Source: Candidatus Bathyarchaeota archaeon (GTDB lineage: Archaea; Thermoproteota; Bathyarchaeia; RBG-16-48-13; GCA-020355125). Taken from it: a DNA stretch of 12,483 nucleotides. This document shows, piece by piece, positions 1-5,570 of the stretch; the stretch's first letter is position 1, and every line of letters begins with the position of its first letter. Position numbers and translations under genes: made by a program. The stretch spans positions 1 to 12,483 of the forward strand of contig JAOZHK010000247.1 of assembly GCA_026014905.1 (NCBI GenBank). The letters are read 5' to 3'. The notes below the pieces were generated by a model. It was given only the letters and a program-made list of their open reading frames with translations. It searched no databases and was not told the DNA's origin.

Positions 1-21
1 GAGTACACGCGCGCGTATTTT

Positions 22-192
22 TTAGACATGTTCGTGACGAGAGAGCAGAGTGAGGATGATTCTGATGAACACGATCACCGCACTGGCATACACAATGTAG
101 TTTAGAGTATGATCAATTTGGATCACGGAGCCGGTTGTTTCAGCAACATCAATCATCGTGAGCCATGCCGCCACCAAAGCTAAGATCAGCAA
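22..192 (-). CDS. small two-helix membrane protein (hypothetical)
   Basis: Reading the minus strand from a TTG at 192 gives about 56 residues ending in TAA. I do not recognise a family. There are two clear hydrophobic stretches, one near the start (LLILALVAAWLTMI) and one near the end (LNYIVYASAVIVFIRIILTL), separated by a short polar loop with acidic residues, and a short basic/His tail (SRHEHV). This is a typical small integral membrane protein with a hairpin topology. No ATG precedes the first helix. TTG at 192 was chosen because the minus-strand TATA-like CTATAAATG (235-227) would place the transcript start near 205, giving a leader of about 13 bases; a later GTG at 174 or the in-frame ATG would cut the first helix. 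A CGCG word lies at the predicted transcript start and another just after the stop. The clean hydrophobic periodicity argues for a real gene, but its shortness keeps confidence moderate. Confidence 0.45.
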   Translation of the reverse strand: MLILALVAAWLTMIDVAETTGSVIQIDHTLNYIVYASAVIVFIRIILTLLSRHEHV

Positions 193-226
193 CCCGTTAG
201 CGCGCGCGTATAATACTTACTGTATT

Positions 227-235
227 CATTTATAG
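227..235 (-). promoter_or_regulatory. TATA box for the small membrane protein
   Basis: The minus strand reads CTATAAATG. Its centre is about 38 bases before the TTG start at 192, so transcription would begin around 205, inside a run of CGCGCG. Confidence 0.4.
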
Positions 236-291
236 TTAATCTATATATTATATGTAGAATCAATGGTCATTTTACGCTCGCGTTATCTTAT

Positions 292-444
292 TTAGCCAGC
301 TAGCACTACGCGCGCGCGTATCAACGTGTTCGTGAGGTTGTCTCCGGTGATATGTTGCGCTTGGTGGAGGACGTTTTCTTCCGCATCAGTGAACGCGAAC
401 GTATGGAACTGATGTCGGTTTCGCTTGGGCCGCAAACTTCTCAT
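292..444 (-). CDS. ribbon-helix-helix-like small protein
   Basis: The last 40 or so residues look like a ribbon-helix-helix DNA-binding fold of the CopG/DUF1778 antitoxin type: a basic start (RPKRNRHQ), a short alternating strand (FHTFAF), TDAEENVL opening helix A, a GDN turn, and LTNTLIRARVVL as helix B. The open frame extends upstream to 528, but that part runs through a copy of the tRNA-Gln 3' end and is unlikely to be coding. I therefore start at the internal ATG at 444 (50 residues). A TTG three codons later, with AAGGA about 8 bases before it, is an equally good start. Such proteins are usually antitoxins or plasmid/virus regulators, which fits the accessory setting, but no toxin partner is visible next to it. 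The last codons contain both a CGCGCGCG run and a GCTAGC. Family assignment is by pattern only. Confidence 0.4.
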   Translation of the reverse strand: MRSLRPKRNRHQFHTFAFTDAEENVLHQAQHITGDNLTNTLIRARVVLAG

Positions 445-500
445 TCCTTTGTCGAATAATCGTTCCAAAAAATAGGGGATGGTATATTCGACAGAGAAAC

Positions 501-519
501 ATGGTAGCCCGGAGGAGAT
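501..519 (-). repeat. tRNA-Gln 3'-end copy R1 (candidate att scar)
   Basis: Nineteen bases (atggtagcccggaggagat on the plus strand) are identical to the 3' end of the tRNA-Gln gene at 2327-2345, including the encoded CCA and the acceptor 3' strand. The match ends inside the T-stem. No tRNA body lies next to it. Confidence 0.75.
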
Positions 520-569
520 ATGAAGCATATTTCAGGGATATCGTTCTTTCTTTTTAGTTGTTTAGCTCA

Positions 570-1316
570 CTATCTCAAGGTGTTGTTAAGAATCATGATG
601 AATATTATCCCGAGGAGAAGCCCGATGGACATCGTGTGTTTGTGGCCACGCTCACCCGCGATCGGTATGAGCTCGTCAGCGGTGATGTAGGTCATCACTC
701 CCGCGGCGAAGGCAAGTGCTAACCCAATCAGTTCTTTCGATGCACCGATAAGGATTGTTCCTCCTAGAAGCGCTCCAAACGGTTCAGCCAGACCTGAGAT
801 GAATGTTGCCAAAACTACGTCTCTTTTCCTGCTTCCACCAGAAGCCAATGAAACAGCGGTTGCAATGCCTTCAGGCAGATTGTGGAAGAAGACGGCTATG
901 GTTAGCAATGTACCGAGCTGTGGTAGATGCGAGTAGCCGGCACTCACGACTATCCCTTCTGGGATGTTGTGTATGGTGATGCCGATTAGTATCAGTATGC
1001 CCGGCTTTAGTTGTTTTGATTTCTGAATGATGCCATCTTCTCTTTTTCCCAGCTCAAGATGTGGCAAGGATAAGTCGATGATAATCATAATGATGGAACC
1101 GGTGGTGAAGGCTAGAGACACGTTAAGGTACGAAGCCAATTCTAAGGATTCTACGAACAAGTTTAAGAAGGAAACGAGGAGCATCACACCAGAGGCAAAT
1201 CCCATCGAGCCGGCGATGAAACGGTCACTTATCCTCCTCAGTAAGACAACGAGAACTCCACCAATTACCGTCGCTGAACCTGCAATCAGACTTAAAAGAA
1301 AAACTTCGCCTAACAT
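570..1316 (-). CDS. ZIP family divalent metal transporter
   Basis: This 248-residue membrane protein belongs to the ZIP family, which moves Zn2+, Fe2+ or other divalent metals into the cytoplasm. The two metal-site helices are clear: HNIPEG at residues 116-121 and HNLPEG at 145-150. The family-typical SGLAEPFGALLG segment follows at about 174-185, and about eight hydrophobic helices span the length. The loop before helix 4 is short and mostly charged (LGKREDGIIQKSKQ) without the His-rich tract seen in many ZIPs. Full length for the ZupT/GufA-like prokaryotic branch. The start ATG at 1316 has no Shine-Dalgarno, but a minus-strand TATA-like TTTTAATATTA (1361-1351) would start transcription near 1330, giving a very short leader inside a 16-base AGCT repeat. 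The gene sits between two copies of the tRNA-Gln 3' end (501-519 and 1417-1440), so it could be cargo of an integrated element. Metal specificity cannot be read from the sequence. Confidence 0.93.
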   Translation of the reverse strand: MLGEVFLLSLIAGSATVIGGVLVVLLRRISDRFIAGSMGFASGVMLLVSFLNLFVESLELASYLNVSLAFTTGSIIMIIIDLSLPHLELGKREDGIIQKSKQLKPGILILIGITIHNIPEGIVVSAGYSHLPQLGTLLTIAVFFHNLPEGIATAVSLASGGSRKRDVVLATFISGLAEPFGALLGGTILIGASKELIGLALAFAAGVMTYITADELIPIAGERGHKHTMSIGLLLGIIFIMILNNTLR

Positions 1317-1327
1317 CGTGACAATCC

Positions 1328-1343
1328 AGCTAGCTAGCTAGCT
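1328..1343. repeat. AGCT tetranucleotide tract
   Basis: Four perfect AGCT units make a 16-base tract that is its own reverse complement. It is the longest instance of the GCTAGC word that recurs between genes in this window. Confidence 0.85.
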
Positions 1344-1350
1344 GTATTAA

Positions 1351-1361
1351 TAATATTAAAA
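1351..1361 (-). promoter_or_regulatory. TATA-like element for the ZIP gene
   Basis: The minus strand reads TTTTAATATTA. It lies about 40 bases before the ZIP start codon, so the predicted transcript start (about 1330) falls in the AGCTAGCT tract. Confidence 0.35.
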
Positions 1362-1416
1362 CTTCATTAGTCGTTATTAGTTAAAAAGAGAAGGAAGTAT
1401 GTGAAACTCTAGAGTT

Positions 1417-1440
1417 TGGTAGCCCGGAGGAGATTCGAAC
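1417..1440 (-). repeat. tRNA-Gln 3'-end copy R2 (candidate att scar)
   Basis: Twenty-four bases are identical to 2328-2351 of the tRNA-Gln gene: CCA, acceptor 3' strand, T-stem 3' strand and T-loop. Identity stops exactly at the 5' side of the T-stem. No D-arm, anticodon arm or matching 5' acceptor lies beyond it, so it is a 3' fragment, not a gene. Such T-loop-to-CCA copies are the usual downstream att site left by tRNA-directed integration. Confidence 0.8.
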
Positions 1441-2172
1441 CCCATCATCGCTGGCGATATCTCCCGCACCTTTCCCCTTTTTTCTATCAGACACACGAGT
1501 ATATATCCGGCTAATAATAGAAACATAGCTAGCTACTAATCTGTTAACAAATAGTCTATGATTTATGTTAGTTATACGTGCGCGTAAAAACCCAGTACGT
1601 GAGTAGGGAAACGCTCCCGAGAACGCCTGCAACGATATAGAAGGCGGTAAGGGGTTGTCCGAGATAGCTAGCTTTCCAACACTTCTTGTGTTTTATGTGC
1701 TTTTGTTGTAGCTGGTTAACTAAAATAAAATCGCGGACAAGAGTTATGGGAGTCCCAATCCCACGTCTTTTCCTTCTCTTCGGCGTTCACTGTTGCTCGT
1801 GCGTTGACTTGCGCCTCTGCATGAGTTCTAGTGTCAGCTTCGGTTCGGAATCGTGTTTTTGTGGTGATTTTCGTGTACCCTTTCGGATGCGTAAATTTCG
1901 TACCACAGGACTACGTACTTGCCAACAAAACTCGCGTTTCTTCGGTGTTCAGTTTTACACTAGTCCTCTTTATCCGCAGTCTCTGTATAGAGAATGATAG
2001 CTTATAAACCTTTGTGTAAAATTACACATTTTTACATAAATTTTTAATTGAAGTATTTTAATAGAAAAATACAAAATATGACTAATATGTATGTAAAAAA
2101 ATTGATATAGTATAATATTTAAAATATAAAAGATTAAGAAAATATTGTTCATAACGAGTAATAACTAGCTAT
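1441..2172. other. gene-poor stretch between two tRNA-end copies
   Basis: No convincing gene lies here. 1526-1535 and 1665-1673 carry GCTAGC words and 1575-1586 a CGCG word. On the minus strand about 1720-1960 there are coding-looking but broken stretches in different frames with no start codon, for example one ending KTWDWDSHNSCPRFYFS at about 1719, so this may be a decayed gene. The plus-strand frame over the same bases is Cys/Ser/Phe-rich and looks like a shadow. About 2000-2155 is extremely AT-rich with many A and T runs. Confidence 0.5.
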
Positions 2173-2274
2173 TCATTCAAGCTCATACGCTTTTTTCTTC
2201 TCATTCTTGGATAGTTCCTCGTCTCTTTCACTAATTATCCACATTGAATCAGGATGTTTACATGGACTCTTCAT
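2173..2274 (-). CDS. 33-residue small protein (hypothetical)
   Basis: From ATG at 2274 to TGA at 2173 the minus strand encodes 33 residues beginning MKSPCKHPDSMWIISERDEE and ending with a Lys/Glu-rich helix-like tail. Composition is protein-like (a Cys-Lys-His-Pro motif, then a charged amphipathic stretch). A TATA-like CTTATAG lies only about 10 bases before the ATG, too close for a normal promoter. No Shine-Dalgarno is seen. It could be a real small protein or the remnant of a larger zinc-binding protein. I do not recognise it, and a chance open frame of this length is common. Confidence 0.25.
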   Translation of the reverse strand: MKSPCKHPDSMWIISERDEELSKNEKKKAYELE

Positions 2275-2293
2275 TTTTCTATAAGGATCGAAG

Positions 2294-2311
2294 TACGCGT
2301 GCGCGCGCGTA
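2294..2311. repeat. CGCG alternating word, longest copy
   Basis: Eighteen bases, TACGCGTGCGCGCGCGTA, of strictly alternating pyrimidine and purine lie 16 bases past the tRNA-Gln 3' end. This is the longest member of a word repeated at 11 places in the window. Confidence 0.7.
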
Positions 2312-2365
2312 GTTCCGGGGGACCATATGGTAGCCCGGAGGAGATTCGAACTCCTGTCGACAGGT

Positions 2366-2384
2366 ATCTTCTCCGATTCGGGAT
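2366..2384 (-). other. canonical tRNA intron (37/38)
   Basis: This 19-base intron follows the anticodon plus one base. It would be removed by the archaeal splicing endonuclease, which cuts in the two three-base bulges. The central helix has one C-A mismatch. Confidence 0.85.
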
Positions 2385-2400
2385 CCAGAGCCTGCTATGC

Positions 2401-2423
2401 ATAGTCGGATTTATCTAGCCCCT
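2401..2423 (-). other. noncanonical D-arm tRNA intron
   Basis: This 23-base insert separates the D-loop from the D-stem 3' strand. Its flanks form a four-pair GGTC/GACT helix with three-base bulges on both sides. A relaxed-motif endonuclease (heterotetrameric type in most archaea with such introns) would be needed. Confidence 0.8.
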
Positions 2424-2460
2424 TTGACCGCTACACCACCGGGCTTCCTACATTAGGCAT

Positions 2461-2506
2461 TTCCGTGCATCTTATAAACTCGTTGGTTCAAATCCGATGC
2501 ACAGAA
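2461..2506. repeat. inverted repeat around the tRNA promoter
   Basis: TTCCGTGCATC (2461-2471) and GATGCACAGAA (2496-2506) are complementary over 11 positions with one mismatch, separated by 24 bases that include the tRNA TATA box and a T-loop-like TGGTTCAAATCC. Confidence 0.65.
2471..2478 (-). promoter_or_regulatory. TATA box for tRNA-Gln
   Basis: The minus strand reads TTTATAAG, centred about 30 bases before the first base of the tRNA. This is the expected spacing for an archaeal promoter with a short 5' leader. Confidence 0.65.
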
Positions 2507-2508
2507 TA

Positions 2509-2811
2509 TTACCCTCGTTTCACGAGGTTATAAATCGCATCAGAATACTTGGTTTTAAGGTAGGTTGTAAAGCTCTCATAACTTAAATAATAATAGTAAT
2601 CATTGCTTCTCCGTTCACCCATCAGCAGTCGTATGCCTCGAAGTTTCGTGATTAGAAATCGAAGATACCGTTCATTATATTCCACATTCTCAAGAATATC
2701 CGTTAGACTTATCTGGCTTTTTCCCAGGAGGTTTAATAAAAAGACGATGCGTTCCTTGGTTTTCGGATCGTTCGTTACTAAACCTGCGATATCATTGAGG
2801 CCCATATCCAT
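2509..2811 (-). CDS. small winged-helix DNA-binding-like protein
   Basis: About 100 residues. I do not recognise a specific family, but the layout fits a winged helix: helix KERIVFLLNLLGKSQ, then ISLTDILENV, a recognition-like helix YNERYLRFLITKLRGI, and a wing RLLMGERRSNDYYYYLS, followed by a C-terminal helix. No metal or ligand motif is present. GTG at 2814 and ATGs at 2811 and 2805 are alternative starts; no Shine-Dalgarno separates them, so I took the first ATG. It lies upstream of the tRNA on the same strand with a 63-base gap that contains the tRNA's own TATA box, so the two need not be co-transcribed. Likely role is a local transcription regulator (inference). Confidence 0.7.
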   Translation of the reverse strand: MDMGLNDIAGLVTNDPKTKERIVFLLNLLGKSQISLTDILENVEYNERYLRFLITKLRGIRLLMGERRSNDYYYYLSYESFTTYLKTKYSDAIYNLVKRG

Positions 2812-2814
2812 CAC

Positions 2815-3142
2815 ACAGGACTATAGATCGAATTAATCCTTGTAAATGTTCCGTTTGATAATTGCCCCTTTATCCGCTTCTTGGCACAGCTCAGCCGATA
2901 TTACGCGTTCAACCTGTAATGTTACGCTGTGATGATGGCATGGATGGGTTTCCCCACTTCTACTTTATATAGAAACGCTCTGATCCCGACGAGTAGTACG
3001 TAAGACCGGGGTGTCTTTAACACATTACATGATTAAAGCGTAATGCGATAATTCATCAAATCTTTCCAGTTTGATCTACGCACTATGCGTATAAAAAAAT
3101 GAGTATAGCTAAAAAATAAAGATTAATTAAGGGGAACAAACA
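2815..3142. other. divergent intergenic region, possible broken small gene
   Basis: This region holds the start of the winged-helix gene (minus) and the promoter of nfu (plus). On the minus strand a frame from about 2960 to 2833 reads like protein (for example QVERVISAELCQEADKGAI) and stops 18 bases before the winged-helix gene, but has no ATG, GTG or TTG start. A symmetric TATA-like TTTATATAG at 2964-2972 could serve either strand. Nothing else is evident. Confidence 0.4.
3090..3098 (+). promoter_or_regulatory. TATA box for nfu
   Basis: TATAAAAAA on the plus strand predicts a transcript start near 3120, about 23 bases before the upstream small ORF and 60 before nfu. Confidence 0.6.
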
Positions 3143-3196
3143 ATGTCACAGAAACATAACATGATCAAGGTGATTCTATTTGAAAGATCAAGTTGA
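3143..3196 (+). CDS. 17-codon leader ORF overlapping nfu
   Basis: ATG at 3143 is preceded by AAGGGG about 7 bases upstream and encodes MSQKHNMIKVILFERSS, then TGA. It ends 17 bases inside nfu in another frame. It is the first start codon after the predicted transcript start. It may couple or tune translation of nfu, or simply be chance; no obvious run of regulatory codons is present. Confidence 0.35.
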   Translation: MSQKHNMIKVILFERSS

Positions 3197-3404
3197 ACAC
3201 ATCATAACAAAAGAGATAGCCCCTAACCTACAAGCTGATGGTGGCGACATTGAACTTGTTGGTGTCGAAGACGGTGTCGTTAAAGTCAAATTAACTGGGT
3301 CTTGTGCAGGCTGTCCAATGTCAAGAATGACTCTGCAATGGGGCGTTGAAAAGGTTCTTAAAGAAAAAGTCCCTGGAGTTATACGTGTAGAAGCTGTAAA
3401 TTAA
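3180..3404 (+). CDS. nfu: Nfu/NifU C-terminal-type Fe-S scaffold protein
   Basis: This 74-residue protein is a stand-alone NifU C-terminal (Nfu) domain, which binds a [4Fe-4S] cluster between two subunits and hands it to target proteins in the cytoplasm. The hallmark LQADGGD lies at residues 17-23 and the CxxC cluster motif CAGC at 42-45 (GSCAGCPMSRMTL). Length matches single-domain archaeal and bacterial Nfu. The start is TTG at 3180, chosen because the family begins right there (MKDQVE-like) and because GGTGAT sits 5 bases upstream as a good Shine-Dalgarno; no ATG exists in frame near it. It overlaps an upstream 17-codon ORF. The next gene is convergent, so nfu is probably transcribed alone. 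Confidence 0.95.
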   Translation: MKDQVEHIITKEIAPNLQADGGDIELVGVEDGVVKVKLTGSCAGCPMSRMTLQWGVEKVLKEKVPGVIRVEAVN

Positions 3405-3495
3405 CCTTTCAGCTTCTTTTCTCGGCTCGCGCAAGGGTCGTAAAAGAGAGATCTATTTAGTTAGCTATATGTTTTAAAACTAGCACTATAAGAGC

Positions 3496-4995
3496 TTACG
3501 CCCTTCCCATGAATTTCATTTTCTCTTTTTTACAGATAATTTGTGCGACATCTCTTCCACTTTTAAATGCCGTGGGTACGCCTCCACCAGGTTCGACCCA
3601 ATGACCTGTGAGATAAAAATTCCCTAGAGTACTTGATTGTTTCTTGAAAGGATTGCTTTGGAACAAGTTTTCCTGATCCCATCCTTGAATTGATCCTTTC
3701 CAATTGTTTGTATATCTATGATAAGTCGCTGGAGTCGTTACATCCACCATTTCAATTTTAGGATTTAATTTCCCAAGCTTCGTCTCAAGAATTGAAATCA
3801 CAGTTTCAGCAGCAATCTGTTTTTCGTGAGTATATTTTGCGTGATCCATTGCTCGAAGATTAATCCAGTAATCATAATTACGCGTGATAATTTGGACAAT
3901 AAGGAGTGATTTACCAAGTGGAGCTGCAGTAGTCTCTTCGTTATAACATAAAACGTCTATAAAATTGTGTTTTTCAGCTCCAATACCTGTGCCAATAGTA
4001 ACCGGGTCTTCAAGAATGATCTTGAACGAGTGGGGAATATTTTGCGAGTTTACTGCAATGCCCAGACTCACCTGCAACCGTGAAGAATTTAGTCGTAACC
4101 TCTTCATCGCTTGCTGCAATTTCGCATCAATATGTTTTCCGTCCAAAAGGTCATGAACTGTAGAATGAAGGTCGATCGCTGAGATGATTATATCGCCTTT
4201 TACTTTTGAACTATCTTGAATTGTTATTCCTACAGCAGTGTTGTTCTCAACATGTATTTTGTTGACTTGTGCTTGAGTATGGAGGGTACCTCCTAATTCA
4301 GTGTATTTTTTTGCAAGTAGTTTTGAGATCCCAAGAGAGCCAATAGCGGGATATCCAGATATTTGTTGATCCATTGCCGAGTGTACAAACATGTGCATTA
4401 ATACTGGTGAGAGAAAACATCGGACAGATTTTCTGAGTAGAGGATGGTTAAATCTTTCCGAGAATGTTTCAACTGTCATTTTGTTCCATTTTCGCATCAA
4501 TCGTAGCGTTGGTAACATTCGAACCATTGAGATGTAGTCAAATATGCCATACAACTCTCTCGGCTTAATCATGAATGACATATCCAAGTTCCCAATCGCT
4601 TTGGTGTCGTTGATCAATTCCGTTATGGGGACATGGTCTTCAGGCGATAAGTTAAGTAAATAGTCTTGGAATCGATCTAGATCCGAATATATGATAAATT
4701 CCTGACCATCCTCAAACATGAAGACAAACATTTTCTCATAATCAATAAATGGAATCTCATTCATGGGTAGTAGTTCATTCCACATGTGGTAATATGGATG
4801 CTTTGGGGACGACCCTAGAAACCCATGAATACACCCATCAATATTGTAACTCTTCCGAGACCAACCGGTCAGTAATCCACCAGGGATCCTATGCGTCTCA
4901 AAAATCTCGGTGTGGAAACCACTGAGCTGTAAATAACATCCAGCGGATAAGCCCGCAAGACCGCCACCAATAACAAGAACACGAGACAATTTCAT
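3496..4995 (-). CDS. phytoene desaturase-like FAD oxidoreductase
   Basis: About 499 residues with the flavin amine-oxidase/phytoene-desaturase layout. The N-terminal Rossmann motif VLVIGGGLAGLSAG (about 7-20) ends in an acidic residue (EIFETH), followed by PGGLLTGW and a DGCIHGF segment typical of CrtI-like and carotenoid/retinol saturase-like proteins. The C-terminal FAD signature HWVEPGGGVPTAFKSGR lies at about 466-482. These enzymes add or remove hydrogens on isoprenoid chains; the substrate here cannot be told, and archaeal relatives are mostly uncharacterised. The start is ATG at 4995 (GTG at 4998 is possible); AAGGTG overlaps the start, and the minus-strand AAAATTTATG (5037-5028) predicts a leader of about 13 bases. 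It is convergent with nfu and divergent from the AhpD-like gene. Confidence 0.88.
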   Translation of the reverse strand: MKLSRVLVIGGGLAGLSAGCYLQLSGFHTEIFETHRIPGGLLTGWSRKSYNIDGCIHGFLGSSPKHPYYHMWNELLPMNEIPFIDYEKMFVFMFEDGQEFIIYSDLDRFQDYLLNLSPEDHVPITELINDTKAIGNLDMSFMIKPRELYGIFDYISMVRMLPTLRLMRKWNKMTVETFSERFNHPLLRKSVRCFLSPVLMHMFVHSAMDQQISGYPAIGSLGISKLLAKKYTELGGTLHTQAQVNKIHVENNTAVGITIQDSSKVKGDIIISAIDLHSTVHDLLDGKHIDAKLQQAMKRLRLNSSRLQVSLGIAVNSQNIPHSFKIILEDPVTIGTGIGAEKHNFIDVLCYNEETTAAPLGKSLLIVQIITRNYDYWINLRAMDHAKYTHEKQIAAETVISILETKLGKLNPKIEMVDVTTPATYHRYTNNWKGSIQGWDQENLFQSNPFKKQSSTLGNFYLTGHWVEPGGGVPTAFKSGRDVAQIICKKEKMKFMGRA

Positions 4996-5088
4996 CACCT
5001 TGGTCGTAACTCAATATGTATGCAATGAACATAAATTTTAGCTAGTTTACGCGGATTGCTCCTATTTCGAACATCTGCGGAAAACCCA

Positions 5089-5095
5089 TTTATAG
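5089..5095 (+). promoter_or_regulatory. TATA box for the AhpD-like gene
   Basis: TTTATAG predicts a transcript start near 5118, which leaves room for the Shine-Dalgarno AGGAGTG at 5131-5137 before ATG 5144. Confidence 0.5.
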
Positions 5096-5143
5096 GGAAT
5101 CGAAGGAGCAAAACATACGTAGAAAATTCTAGGAGTGAACGAA

Positions 5144-5524
5144 ATGGGAAACTACGAGGATATCTTGAAAGATATCGAGACTTCGATTGGATTAGTCCCA
5201 GGGTTTATGAAAGCCTTAGCGGAAGATGTTCTACTGAAAGAATGGCCTCTATTCAAAAAATATGTCTTATGAGAATCAAAGATACCGGGAAAATACCGTG
5301 AACTGATCGGATTGGCTATCGCCGCAAACACCCGGTGTCCGTACTGTACATTGTTCCATACCGGAGCCGCAAAACTTCACGGTGCGAGCGATGAAGAACT
5401 CCAAGAGATTTATTTCTTAGCCAGTTTCACTGGACGATGGAGTACAATATTATTCGCGCAAAACTATGACTTAGAAAAATTCACTGAAGAATTCCAAAAA
5501 ATCGGTGCGCACCTCCATAAGTAA
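5144..5524 (+). pseudogene. carboxymuconolactone decarboxylase/AhpD-like gene with in-frame TGA
   Basis: From ATG 5144, with AGGAG 7-8 bases upstream, one frame encodes 126 codons of a carboxymuconolactone-decarboxylase-fold protein, interrupted only by TGA at codon 43 (5270-5272). Before the stop it reads TSIGLVPGFMKALAED and EWPLFKKYVL; after it ESKIPGKYRELIGLAIAA and the catalytic CPYCTLFH (Cys 65, Cys 68, His 72), then the family's GASDEELQE. AhpD-like members are thiol peroxidases or reductants; others are decarboxylases, so the reaction is not fixed. Both halves are clean, with no frameshift or other stop, so the change is recent, a sequencing error, or a recoded codon. TTG at 5312 could start a downstream fragment that keeps the CxxC. 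TGA is used as a normal stop at 8998-9000. Confidence 0.8.
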
Positions 5525-5546
5525 TCAATAAAGAAAAGACTACAGT

Positions 5547-5570
5547 AGAGAATCTATCCTCTTTTTTTTT
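5547..5570 (+). terminator. T-run terminator after the AhpD-like gene
   Basis: A weak AGAG/CTCT stem runs into nine consecutive T (5562-5570), 23 bases past the stop codon. Archaeal termination relies mainly on such T-runs. Confidence 0.5.

Larger units (their letters stand above)
2328..2445 (-). tRNA. trnQ: tRNA-Gln(CUG) with two introns and encoded CCA
   Basis: The minus strand gives acceptor AGCCCGG/CCGGGCT, discriminator A and encoded CCA, T-arm AGGAG-TTCGAAT-CTCCT, and anticodon arm GCAGG/CCTGT with loop CTCTGGA, so the anticodon is CUG at 2388-2386. The 118 bases fold as a tRNA only after removing two inserts, leaving 76. Insert one, 19 bases at 2384-2366, sits after position 37, the canonical archaeal intron site; it makes a bulge-helix-bulge with GGA and ATA bulges, a four-pair central helix (CTCT/GAAG, one C-A mismatch) and an inner TCC/GGA helix. 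Insert two, 23 bases at 2423-2401, sits at the D-loop/D-stem junction near position 21/22, with central helix GGTC/GACT, bulges AAA and ATG and inner helix GGG/TCC. Removing it restores the D-stem GTGT/GCAT. The 3' end is duplicated twice downstream. Exact splice points could shift by a base. Confidence 0.93.

Noticed and set aside
1417..1513. A second tRNA gene or intron-containing tRNA at the R2 copy
   Set aside because: Beyond the T-loop there is no T-stem partner, anticodon arm or D-arm, and the nearest acceptor-like AGCCGGA does not pair properly.
1381..1632. Minus-strand 83-residue frame
   Set aside because: It runs straight through the tRNA-end copy and through GCTAGC and CGCG words, with no recognisable domain.
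1621..1650. Shared GCAACGATAT between 1629 and 9761 as a repeated RNA element
   Set aside because: A ten-base match is expected many times by chance in a window this size and the surrounding hairpins differ.
1686..1997. Plus-strand 103-residue frame
   Set aside because: Cys/Phe/Ser/Arg-rich without domain pattern, no ribosome site or promoter; it looks like the shadow of a decayed minus-strand gene.
2927..2981. Box C/D small RNA (GTGATGA ... CTGA about 50 bases apart)
   Set aside because: No internal D' or C' boxes at the right spacing and no flanking stem; the boxes are short enough to occur by chance.
5270..5272. Selenocysteine or pyrrolysine at the in-frame TGA
   Set aside because: Pyrrolysine uses UAG, the site is not the catalytic Cys, and I see no convincing SECIS-like structure after the gene; kept only as an open possibility.
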